Source: Clostridia bacterium (lineage in GTDB: Bacteria; Bacillota_A; Clostridia; Oscillospirales; CAG-272). Taken from it: a stretch of DNA of 7,914 nucleotides. Positions 1 through 6,702 of the stretch are shown here, piece after piece (positions within the stretch are counted from its first letter, which is position 1; each line of letters opens with the position of its first letter). A program made the translations under genes and the position numbers. The notes beneath the pieces are model-generated. The model had not been told where the DNA came from, did not search any database, and worked only from the letters and a program-made list of their open reading frames with translations. Where the stretch lies: positions 1-7,914 of the forward strand of contig JAFYRZ010000038.1 in assembly GCA_017546745.1 (NCBI GenBank), given 5' to 3'.

Positions 1-1
1 C

Positions 2-583
2 GGCGGTGTCGGAATGGTTATGAGCTGTCAGCCGATATACGACTGCTACTGCGATGTCGTGAAGGATATACCCGAGGAGAATAAAAGGCGCGTAGTTTAT
101 ATGTCGCCGCGCGGCAGACTCTTCTCGCACGAGGTTGCAAAGGAGCTCTCGCAGTACGATAATCTGATTTTACTGTGCGGCCATTACGAGGGCGTCGACC
201 AGCGGGTGATAGACGAGATAGTCGACGAGGAGATATCTATCGGAGATTACGTCGTGACCGGCGGCGAAATACCTGCTTGTATAGTTATAGACGCTACGTC
301 GAGGCTTCTTGACGGAACGCTTGCATCGAGCGAGTGCTACGAGGGTGAGTCGGTCGCATCGGGCATTCTCGAGTATCCGCAGTATACCAAGCCCAGAGAA
401 TTTCTCGGAAGAGAGGTGCCCGACGTGCTTCTTTCGGGCAATCATAAGGAGATCGAGAGGTGGCGGCTTACCGAGGCGGTGAAGATTACCCGTGAGCGCA
501 GGCCCGACCTGCTTCTTGCTCATCCCGAAATAGAGGAGTCGCTTCTTCCGAAAAAGAAGCGTAAAAAAGAAAAAAAGGACTGA
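2..583 (+). CDS. trmD: tRNA (guanine-N1-)-methyltransferase TrmD, 5'-truncated by the window edge
   Basis: TrmD methylates N1 of G37 next to the anticodon of tRNAs reading CUN, CCN and CGG, using S-adenosylmethionine, and so prevents +1 frameshifting. The reading frame is already open at base 2, where GGVGM matches the family's GGGxGM segment (around residue 56 of E. coli TrmD), so about 55 N-terminal residues lie outside the window. The SPOUT trefoil-knot motifs are clear: LLCGHYEGVDQRV, DEEISIGDYVVTGGEIPA and the EVPDVLLSGNHKEIERWR helix, then RRPDLL. The conserved Arg after the knot (Arg154 in E. coli) is present in SRLL. An ungapped alignment puts Glu where E. coli has catalytic Asp169. 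The protein ends in a lysine-rich tail, KKKRKKEKKD. Its last codons also hold the ribosome binding site of the next gene, four bases away, which suggests co-transcription and coupled translation. Confidence 0.95.
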   Translation, partial: GGVGMVMSCQPIYDCYCDVVKDIPEENKRRVVYMSPRGRLFSHEVAKELSQYDNLILLCGHYEGVDQRVIDEIVDEEISIGDYVVTGGEIPACIVIDATSRLLDGTLASSECYEGESVASGILEYPQYTKPREFLGREVPDVLLSGNHKEIERWRLTEAVKITRERRPDLLLAHPEIEESLLPKKKRKKEKKD

Positions 584-587
584 TTTT

Positions 588-2363
588 ATGGCAAAGGGCG
601 GTTTATTCAAGCTTATAAACGGCTACGAATCACGCTCAATAACCGGAAAGAGCTTTGCTTCATTCAGCTATTCCGGAGAGGTGACCAGAAGGCGGCAGCG
701 CATTAAAAATATGCGCTTTTTCGGCTTTATCAATGGGGTGGCGAGAGGAATATCCGCGACCTCGTGCCAGGTGTACGGCTCGGCCGCGCTTACCTACGGA
801 GTATTGACGGTTCTCGTTCATTTCCTGAAGGATTATTTTACTCCCGACGTTCGCCTTCCGCTCGCATCTCTTATAGTTGGTATAGCCTTCTCGATACTTG
901 CGATACCGCTTCTGCTTGCAGATAAGCCGATAGCCGACCTTTTGCGTGACGTTTCGGTTATCGACTATATCCTTTACGAATTCTTCTGTATAAGGAGAAC
1001 CTACACCGACGGTGGGGAGAGGACCATTCCGTTTGCACCGGCTATTCTTTTCTCGGCGCTTCTCGGACTTCTCGGCTACTTCGTGCCCGCGTGGGTGGTT
1101 GCCGCCGCACTTGGCGCATTCCTCTTCCTCTACGGAGCAATACTTTCGCCGGAGTTCGCATTCTTCTCTTCGCTTTTGGTGTTGCCGTATCTTAATTTTC
1201 TGCCCGAGGCCGAGCTGATATTCTCGGCGATAGTTCTTATTTCCGGCGCGTCATTCTTCCGTAAGGCAACCTCGGGAAAGCGAGTGATATTCCTTGAGCA
1301 GTACGACCTGCTTCTCGGTATGATGCTACTGTTCGTTACGGCAAGCGGAATCTTTATGAAGGGCATCGAATCCTTCACGAGCGCACTGCTTATGCTCGCG
1401 ATGAGCGTAGGATATTTCCTCGCGAGTAACATTGTGACCAACCGTCGACTCGCCGACTGTACGCTGAACGCTATGGTGTTCTCTTCCATACTCCCCGTTT
1501 TGGTGGCTATCGGACAGTTTACGTATTTTGCGACGAGCCGTGGCCTTGTGGAAACGCTCAAGCGCGGCGTCAGCTCCACCTTTGCCAGCCCCGACGTATT
1601 TTCCGTATTCCTCGTAGTTGCCCTGATATGCACGGCGGCTCTTGCAAGGCAGCATAATAAGACTCATAAGCTCTTCTACGTTCTCGTGCTTGTGATGCAG
1701 CTTGCCGCTCTCGCTATGACCGGCGAGGTGATTGCCGTATTTGCAATAATTCTCTCGGCTGTTGCGTACCGACTCGTTAAGCGCCGCGCCGCGGCGGTGC
1801 TGCTCTTTCCGATTCTGTTCCTGATTCCGTATTCGGTACTCTTCCTTCCCGAGAGCGTGAGATCGGTTATACTCGATTATGGCGATATCGAGGCTCTTTG
1901 GCGTACTGCGGCTACGGCCCTTTGCGAGAATCCTATACTCGGAATAGGTATAGGTGACGGCAGCTTTGCCACCGAGATGGCCGAGCGCGGCATATTCTGG
2001 GTGTCCGATGCGCACAATCTCTTCCTCGGATTCGGCGTTACGGCGGGCGCTATTGCATTTGCGCTTCTCGTTTTGCTGATATTCGTGCGCCTTCGCCACA
2101 GGCTCGTGTACCGCGCTTACGTAAAGCATTCGCAGGTGGGCAGGATAGCGCCGATGATGTCGGCGGCGGTGTTTGCTCTTTTGTGCCTCGGTACTACCGA
2201 GTACATCTGGGCGGACTTCTCTATGTTCTATCTTTTCTGGTGCGTATTCGGACTCGGAAGCGCGACTCTCAGAGTGGCAAAGAAGGAGCACGACGACAGA
2301 GTTTTGTACTTTGAGGACACGAGAAGAACCTATTCATCGGCTCTTAACGTTCATGTTCGTTAA
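588..2363 (+). CDS. O-antigen ligase/polymerase-like multi-pass membrane protein
   Basis: This is a 591-residue integral membrane protein with a dozen or more hydrophobic segments, from about residue 68 to 563. The C-terminal third has the hallmarks of the O-antigen ligase/Wzy polymerase superfamily: a hydrophilic loop (about 421-475) with LWRT at 437-440, then ENPILGIGIGDGSF at 447-460, and His476-Asn477 leading straight into a membrane helix. This matches the family pattern 'NPxxGxGxxxF ... HNxxL'. Such enzymes join or polymerise undecaprenyl-linked glycans on the outer face of the membrane. In a Gram-positive cell the product would be a capsule, teichoic-type or other wall glycan, but the substrate cannot be read from the sequence. 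An N-terminal part of about 145 residues, including a basic cytoplasmic stretch (RRRQRIK, 34-40), precedes the usual core. The start is supported by AAGGA at 575-579, eight bases upstream. No glycosyltransferases or flippase are nearby. The exact enzymatic class remains unsure. Confidence 0.75.
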   Translation: MAKGGLFKLINGYESRSITGKSFASFSYSGEVTRRRQRIKNMRFFGFINGVARGISATSCQVYGSAALTYGVLTVLVHFLKDYFTPDVRLPLASLIVGIAFSILAIPLLLADKPIADLLRDVSVIDYILYEFFCIRRTYTDGGERTIPFAPAILFSALLGLLGYFVPAWVVAAALGAFLFLYGAILSPEFAFFSSLLVLPYLNFLPEAELIFSAIVLISGASFFRKATSGKRVIFLEQYDLLLGMMLLFVTASGIFMKGIESFTSALLMLAMSVGYFLASNIVTNRRLADCTLNAMVFSSILPVLVAIGQFTYFATSRGLVETLKRGVSSTFASPDVFSVFLVVALICTAALARQHNKTHKLFYVLVLVMQLAALAMTGEVIAVFAIILSAVAYRLVKRRAAAVLLFPILFLIPYSVLFLPESVRSVILDYGDIEALWRTAATALCENPILGIGIGDGSFATEMAERGIFWVSDAHNLFLGFGVTAGAIAFALLVLLIFVRLRHRLVYRAYVKHSQVGRIAPMMSAAVFALLCLGTTEYIWADFSMFYLFWCVFGLGSATLRVAKKEHDDRVLYFEDTRRTYSSALNVHVR

Positions 2364-2436
2364 ATATTTATGCAATTTTGCTAAATAATGACAGTTTTTT
2401 CCATATAAAACTTTCAACCGTTTTTTTAAAAAGGTA

Positions 2437-2465
2437 TTGATTTTTATATTACAATTTGCTATACT
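2437..2465 (+). promoter_or_regulatory. sigma-A type promoter for ptsH
   Basis: TTGATT (2437-2442) and TATACT (2460-2465) are separated by exactly 17 bases, inside an AT-rich gap. Transcription would start near 2472, giving a leader of about 30 bases. That leader contains AAGGAG (2486-2491), nine bases before the ptsH ATG. Confidence 0.65.
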
Positions 2466-2500
2466 TGTTATAACTAAAGAACTCCAAGGAGATAGATATT

Positions 2501-2764
2501 ATGATTTCTCGCAGTGTTACGATAAAAAACAGCGTTGGTCTTCATGCAAGACCTGCAACCTTCTTTATTCAGAAGGCTAATTCCTATAAATGCTCGATTT
2601 GGATCGAGAAGGAGGATTGCCGAGTAAATGCGAAGAGCCTTCTCGGTGTTCTTTCTCTCGGCATTACTAAGGGAACTAACATTACCATAATCGCTGACGG
2701 TCCGGATGAGGCAAATGCTATTGACGGTATCGTAGCTCATATTGAGGCTGAGCTTAGCGAATAA
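2501..2764 (+). CDS. ptsH: HPr family phosphocarrier protein
   Basis: HPr is the small cytoplasmic phosphocarrier of the sugar phosphotransferase system. It takes phosphate from enzyme I on His15 and passes it to sugar-specific EIIA proteins. In Firmicutes, phosphorylation of Ser46 by HPr kinase turns it into the CcpA co-repressor for carbon catabolite repression. The 87-residue length is normal. NSVGLHARPAT places the active-site His exactly at residue 15 with Arg17 beside it, and NAKSLLGVLSLGI places Ser exactly at residue 46. Because His15 is present, this is HPr rather than Crh, which lacks it. The gene has its own promoter upstream and a hairpin terminator downstream, so it may be transcribed mainly alone. 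No other PTS gene is visible here, so whether it serves sugar transport or only regulation in this organism cannot be told. Confidence 0.93.
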   Translation: MISRSVTIKNSVGLHARPATFFIQKANSYKCSIWIEKEDCRVNAKSLLGVLSLGITKGTNITIIADGPDEANAIDGIVAHIEAELSE

Positions 2765-2790
2765 GCGGTTTGCCTCTGTCATTTAAAAGA

Positions 2791-2814
2791 GGCTGTCATA
2801 AGACGGCCTTTTTT
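2791..2814 (+). terminator. rho-independent terminator after ptsH
   Basis: GGCTGTC (2791-2797) pairs with GACGGCC (2802-2808) through a four-base ATAA loop (seven pairs, one of them G-U), followed directly by six T residues (2809-2814). It lies 26 bases after the ptsH stop and 27 bases before the uvrC start. It would limit read-through from ptsH into uvrC. Confidence 0.75.
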
Positions 2815-2841
2815 GATTTATAAAAGGAGAGGAGGGGTTTT

Positions 2842-4692
2842 ATGTCTATCATAGAAAGGCTTCGCGATAAGGCGAATTCTCTGCCGCAATCGCCCGGCGT
2901 TTATATTATGAAGCGCGAGGACGGCACGGTCATTTACGTAGGAAAATCAAAGAAGCTTAAAAACCGCGTTACCTCCTATTTTACGGGCAGCGGTCATAAC
3001 TATAAGACCGCTAAGATGGTCTCGTTGGTCAGAGATTTCGATTATATAGTCTGCAAGACAGAGATCGAGGCACTGACTCTTGAGAACGTTCTTATAAAAA
3101 AGCACTCACCGAAATATAATATCAAGCTTAAGGACTCAAAGTCCTACCCCTATATAAAGGTGACGGCAGACGAGTATCCCCGACTTTTCGTCACTCGTGA
3201 GAGACGCGCCGATAAGGCAAAGTATTTCGGCCCCTACCAGGGGGCGTCGAGCGCCTACTCAGCACTCGAGGCGGTTATGCGTATATTTTCTCTTCCTACC
3301 TGCAAGCGCTCGTTTCCGCGCGATATAGGCAAGGAGCGCCCCTGCATCTATAAGGATATGGGAAGATGCATCGCTCCCTGCGCGGGTAACGTAACACCCG
3401 GTGCCTACCGCGCACTCGTCAGATGTGCGGAGTGGGTGCTTGACGGAAACGTTAAGGCGACGAAGGATATGCTCTCGAAGAGAATGAGTGAGGCGGCAGA
3501 GAACCTTGAGTTCGAGCTTGCCGCATCCCTGCGCGACAGCATTACGGCGCTCGATAAGCTTTCCGAAAAGCAAAAGGTTGTAGCGGACGTTACAATAAAC
3601 CGCGACGTTTTTGCGATCCACACGACCGAGACCGAGGGCGCTCTGGCGCTTCTTTCGATACGCTCGGGCGCGCTTGTAAACAAGAGCGAGTTTATACTCT
3701 CACCCGGTGCCGTAACCTCGGACGATATCATTTCAATTATCGCGGATTATTACGATACTGCGGGCTATGCTCCGCGCGAGGTAATGCTTGATTTCTCGCT
3801 CGAGAGGGAGGATGCAGAGCTGCTTTCGGAATACCTTTCTATCGGTAAAAAATACCGCGTTCAGATAAAATTCCCCGAGCGCGGAGACGGCAGAGCTCTT
3901 TGCAATATGGCGCTTGAAAACGCCAAGGAGGCGGCAAGACAGACACGCCTTGAGGGGGAGCGCGAGGATAAAAGCTTGCGCCGACTCTCGGAGCTTCTCG
4001 GGCTTACAGAGCTGCCGAGGAGGATCGAGGCATACGATATTTCAAACATCGGAAACGAGAATATCACTGCCTCTATGGTCGTTTATAAGGACGGCAAGCT
4101 CAAAAAGAGCGATTACAGGATATTCACCGTAAAGACGACGGCAGGGCAGGACGACTACGGCTCGATGAGGGAGGCTCTAACGCGACGTCTTTCTCACGTA
4201 GGTGACGGACAGCTGTCTCTCGGAGAGTGTCCCGACCTTATCCTCCTTGACGGAGGCGCGGGTCACGTTGCGGTAGGAAAAGAGGTCCTGTCGGCACTTG
4301 ATATCGATATTCCCATATTTGGTATGGTTAAGGACGACTACCATAAAACTCGCGCGCTTACCGACGGAGAAAACGAGATTTCCATAGCACTCGAGATGAA
4401 TGTGTATACTTTTATTTACAATTTACAGGAGGAAGCGCACAGATTTGCCGTTAAGAATTCGCAAAAGGCAAAGACGAAAACGCTTACCCACTCCTCGCTC
4501 GAGAAAATAGAGGGCATAGGACCTAAAAAAGCAAAAGCGCTCCTTGCGGCAATGACGCTCTCGGAGATTCGCCACGCGACCGAGGATGAGCTTTTGGCGG
4601 TGCGCGGCATCGGTGAGCGGGACGCAAAAAGTATAGTAGAATATTTTAAGGGAGTAAAGGAAAATGTTAAGAATAATAACCGGAACGGCTAA
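2842..4692 (+). CDS. uvrC: excinuclease ABC subunit C
   Basis: UvrC makes both incisions flanking a bulky DNA lesion after UvrA/UvrB damage recognition. The 616-residue length is typical. Domains in order: a GIY-YIG nuclease for the 3' cut (about 14-95, GVY at 19-21, IYVG at 31-34, Arg42, Glu81); four cysteines (154, 168, 176, 180) with spacing like the iron-sulfur site of E. coli UvrC; a UVR helix pair that contacts UvrB (about 202-237); an RNase H-like nuclease for the 5' cut, with acidic residues at Asp399, Asp438 and Asp470, and His533 in HRFAVKNSQKAK; and tandem helix-hairpin-helix DNA-binding motifs (about 553-602, IEGIGPKKAKAL and VRGIGERDAKSI). No key residue appears to be missing. 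The start has a strong purine-rich ribosome binding site (AGGAGAGGAGGGG, 2824-2836). The 3' end overlaps rsmD by 29 bases, making it the first gene of a three-gene operon. Confidence 0.97.
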   Translation: MSIIERLRDKANSLPQSPGVYIMKREDGTVIYVGKSKKLKNRVTSYFTGSGHNYKTAKMVSLVRDFDYIVCKTEIEALTLENVLIKKHSPKYNIKLKDSKSYPYIKVTADEYPRLFVTRERRADKAKYFGPYQGASSAYSALEAVMRIFSLPTCKRSFPRDIGKERPCIYKDMGRCIAPCAGNVTPGAYRALVRCAEWVLDGNVKATKDMLSKRMSEAAENLEFELAASLRDSITALDKLSEKQKVVADVTINRDVFAIHTTETEGALALLSIRSGALVNKSEFILSPGAVTSDDIISIIADYYDTAGYAPREVMLDFSLEREDAELLSEYLSIGKKYRVQIKFPERGDGRALCNMALENAKEAARQTRLEGEREDKSLRRLSELLGLTELPRRIEAYDISNIGNENITASMVVYKDGKLKKSDYRIFTVKTTAGQDDYGSMREALTRRLSHVGDGQLSLGECPDLILLDGGAGHVAVGKEVLSALDIDIPIFGMVKDDYHKTRALTDGENEISIALEMNVYTFIYNLQEEAHRFAVKNSQKAKTKTLTHSSLEKIEGIGPKKAKALLAAMTLSEIRHATEDELLAVRGIGERDAKSIVEYFKGVKENVKNNNRNG

Positions 4693-5239
4693 AGGAAAAA
4701 GAATAATAACCCTTGAGGGAGAGGCGACCCGTCCCACCTCGGAGAGAATTAAGGAGGCGGTATTCTCCTCTATACAGTTTGACATTGAGAACCGTCGCGT
4801 GCTTGACCTTTTTGCCGGCTCGGGACAGTTAGGTCTTGAGGCGCTCTCACGAGGTGCATCATTCTCAATGTTCGTAGATTCCTCTCGCGAGGCGCTTGAG
4901 GTTGTTAAAAAGAATATCAAGCTCTGCGGATTTGAGGCGCAGTGCAAGCATATCGAGAGCGATTGGAGAAATTATATAAGAAAGGCATCGGCAAGAGAAA
5001 GGTTCGACCTCGTTTTCGTCGATCCCCCCTACGCTGCCGAGTGCTGTCTTGACGCGGCGCGCCGTCTTGCCGAGTCGGGAATTCTTCTCGAGGGCGCGAT
5101 AGTCGTTCTTGAATCCGGCACGGAGGAGATCGCAGAGGCGGACCTTACCGCGCTCGGCTACGAGATCATAAAGTCTACCCACTACGGTAAAAAGACCTTC
5201 GTAAATATCGTTCTTTACAGAGGTAAGGCTGAAGAATGA
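4664..5239 (+). CDS. rsmD: 16S rRNA (guanine966-N2)-methyltransferase RsmD
   Basis: RsmD methylates N2 of G966 in 16S rRNA, in the P-site region of the small subunit, using S-adenosylmethionine. The 191-residue protein shows the family order: an N-terminal MLRIITGTAKGKRI strand; RPTSERIKEAVF (23-34), which is diagnostic for RsmD; the SAM-binding motif VLDLFAGSGQLGLEALSRGA (46-65); an acidic residue at the end of beta 2 (FVD, 70-72); and the catalytic DPPY motif (120-123). It ends with the usual YGKKTFVNIVLY strand. The start lies inside uvrC, 29 bases before that gene's stop, with GGGAG (4650-4654) nine bases upstream, so translation is probably coupled to uvrC. The stop overlaps the coaD start as ATGA. 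The rsmD-coaD pairing is common in Firmicutes and supports both assignments. Confidence 0.95.
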   Translation: MLRIITGTAKGKRIITLEGEATRPTSERIKEAVFSSIQFDIENRRVLDLFAGSGQLGLEALSRGASFSMFVDSSREALEVVKKNIKLCGFEAQCKHIESDWRNYIRKASARERFDLVFVDPPYAAECCLDAARRLAESGILLEGAIVVLESGTEEIAEADLTALGYEIIKSTHYGKKTFVNIVLYRGKAEE

Positions 5240-5706
5240 AAAGCGTAATTTTGCCCGGCAGCTACGACCCGGTAACGGTCGGTCATATAGCCGTGATACG
5301 CGAGGCGGCAAGGAGGTTTGACGAGGTGTACGTCGTTGCGTTCGTCAACTCCGAAAAGAGCTATACCTTTACCGCAGAGGATAGGGTGAAAATGCTTCTT
5401 CTCGCGACCGACGAATTTGATAACGTGATCGTAAGCTACTCCGACGGACTCGTAATCGACTATATGCGCGACCACGGAATAGACAAGATCTTCAAGGGAT
5501 ACAGGAACGACAAGGACCTCGCCTACGAGACGGAGCAGGCGGAGTGGAACCTCGCCCACGGTGGCTATGAAACCGAGCTTTGGAAATGTCCCCCCGAGCT
5601 TGAGGGAATAAGCTCAAGCAGCGCGCGCGACCTTATCCTTGACGGCGGCAGTCTTGAGGATGTTCTTTCGCCCGAGGTTTTAGCATTTATAAAATCGAGG
5701 GAGTAG
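5236..5706 (+). CDS. coaD: pantetheine-phosphate adenylyltransferase
   Basis: CoaD transfers AMP from ATP to 4'-phosphopantetheine to form dephospho-CoA, the penultimate step of coenzyme A synthesis in the cytoplasm. The 156-residue length is typical for this nucleotidyltransferase fold. Visible motifs are PGSYDPVTVGH (7-17, with the TxGH ATP-binding signature and His17), Lys41 in NSEKSYTF (matching E. coli Lys42), FKGYRNDKDLAYE (86-98) and ISSSSARDLI (125-134), the C-terminal nucleotide-contacting loop. Where E. coli has Arg88 in RGLR this protein has Lys87, while the second arginine (Arg90, matching Arg91) is kept. Its ATG overlaps the rsmD TGA, with AAGG (5225-5228) upstream. It is the last gene of the uvrC-rsmD-coaD operon and is followed by a strong hairpin terminator. 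Confidence 0.95.
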   Translation: MKSVILPGSYDPVTVGHIAVIREAARRFDEVYVVAFVNSEKSYTFTAEDRVKMLLLATDEFDNVIVSYSDGLVIDYMRDHGIDKIFKGYRNDKDLAYETEQAEWNLAHGGYETELWKCPPELEGISSSSARDLILDGGSLEDVLSPEVLAFIKSRE

Positions 5707-5759
5707 GGGTGAGCAAAAGTTTTCCCTGAAAGAGCCTGCTTCTGTCAACAATTATTTAC

Positions 5760-5795
5760 AAAAAGCGCAGTGCAAACGAATGCACTGCGCTTTTT
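5760..5795. terminator. bidirectional terminator between coaD and the ABC exporter
   Basis: This is a perfect 15-bp inverted repeat: AAAAAGCGCAGTGCA (5760-5774), a six-base AACGAA loop (5775-5780), then TGCACTGCGCTTTTT (5781-5795). The GC-rich stem is flanked by an A run on one side and a T run on the other, so it works as a rho-independent terminator in both directions. It lies 53 bases after the coaD stop. On the other strand it begins one base after the permease stop codon. Confidence 0.9.
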
Positions 5796-5796
5796 G

Positions 5797-6702
5797 TTAT
5801 CTGTTCTTCTTTCTCTCCGAGATGATGCTTATCAATATATATGCGCCAAGGAGTAGGACTATCGAGCCGCACAAAATAAGGTATGACACCCCCTCAGATA
5901 CCCTTGCGCCCGAGGGGAAATAAATACTCGCATCGATCATATCGTAAATCGCCTGCGTCAGCTCCTCGGGAGCTCCCTCACTTTGCATTTCCGAAAGCAC
6001 GCCCCGCGTTGCGTGTGAGCGCAGAAGTGCCGTGCCGTAGGTCCCCGGGAGAAGCATGACCGCCTGTCTTAACCCCTCACCGAGGCTTGATAGGGGCATA
6101 TAAGCGCCCGAGACAAATCCGTAGCCGCTCGAAACGACAGAGCCTATCGCGCTTATCTGTCCCTGCGAGGAGAGAAACAGACCGATAACCGACGAGAGTG
6201 CCGTGCCAAGGAGGGATAAAAGCGTAACGTCGATGAGCAAAAGCAAGACGTCCGCGGCGGTAAGGAAAAATCCCGTAATGGCAAGGTATAAAAGACAAAC
6301 GAGCGCCGTCGAGTAGGTTATTATCAGGGTAGATATAACCGCCGCTGCATAGTACGCGGCTGCCAAGGTCGACGGCTTTACCGGGCTTATCAAAAGGTCG
6401 CGGTATCTTCCGTGTGCCTTATCGTGTACCATAAGAAAGCTCGTCGTAAAGCCTACCGTTACCGAGGATACCGCAAGAAGAGATGAGACGAGCTGTCCGC
6501 TGACGAGCGCGCGCATAAGCTCCTCCGAGATAAAGACCCCCTCGGGCACGGAGGCGGTAAGGCTGTCGTAATACACCCGACCGAGAAACGTAGCGTATAG
6601 AACGAGTAAGATCAAGGGGGTTATAAGAGCCGTTAAAAAGAGTCCCTTTTCATTAAAAAACAGCTTGACGTTACGGCGAATGAGCACCCTGAAAGCTTTC
6701 AT
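5797..6702 (-). CDS. ABC-2 type transporter permease
   Basis: This is the membrane half of an ABC exporter, 301 residues, with about six hydrophobic segments (roughly 22-42, 67-90, 113-148, 151-178, 183-205 and 273-294). It resembles the ABC2_membrane (DrrB/NodJ-like) family. After the second helix comes a cytoplasmic stretch ending RDLLISPVKP (101-110), the typical 'LL-SPV' coupling region. SGAYMPLSSL (198-207) followed by LLPGTYGTALLR (217-228) matches the conserved turn before the last external loop. That loop (about 229-270) is long and acidic, and the protein ends in a basic tail, SERKKNR. The start overlaps the ATPase stop by four bases, with GGGAGGT (plus-strand complement at 6711-6717) as its ribosome binding site inside the upstream gene. 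The two proteins would form one complex. Family members export drugs, antibiotics, lipids or glycans, and nothing here identifies the substrate. Confidence 0.88.
   Translation of the reverse strand: MKAFRVLIRRNVKLFFNEKGLFLTALITPLILLVLYATFLGRVYYDSLTASVPEGVFISEELMRALVSGQLVSSLLAVSSVTVGFTTSFLMVHDKAHGRYRDLLISPVKPSTLAAAYYAAAVISTLIITYSTALVCLLYLAITGFFLTAADVLLLLIDVTLLSLLGTALSSVIGLFLSSQGQISAIGSVVSSGYGFVSGAYMPLSSLGEGLRQAVMLLPGTYGTALLRSHATRGVLSEMQSEGAPEELTQAIYDMIDASIYFPSGARVSEGVSYLILCGSIVLLLGAYILISIISERKKNR

Noticed and set aside
170..610. A 146-codon minus-strand frame opposite trmD
   Set aside because: It is fully antisense to conserved TrmD motifs, spans the trmD/membrane protein junction, and has no ribosome binding site or family signature.
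1326..2291. A 321-codon open frame on the minus strand opposite the membrane protein gene
   Set aside because: Its product is a low-complexity, polar, His/Arg/Glu-rich sequence with no recognisable motif, and it lies fully antisense to a well-supported membrane protein. It is a shadow of that gene's codon bias.
2365..2400. A weak hairpin (TATTTA/TAAATA plus GCA/TGC) followed by six T residues after the membrane protein gene
   Set aside because: It starts only two bases after the stop. The stem is AT-rich and interrupted, and the T run is eight bases away from it. It may still slow transcription, but it is not a convincing rho-independent terminator.
2364..2500. The AT-rich 137-base gap before ptsH as a possible riboswitch or small RNA
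   Set aside because: Apart from the promoter and ribosome binding site I could find no stable GC-containing stems. The gap is explained by promoter DNA.
2501..2764. Assignment of the small phosphocarrier as Crh rather than HPr
   Set aside because: Crh lacks the active-site histidine at position 15. This protein has His15 in GLHARPA as well as Ser46.
2817..2836. TATAAA (2819-2824) as a uvrC promoter -10
   Set aside because: Transcription would start within the ribosome binding site of uvrC, and no matching -35 is present because the terminator occupies that place.
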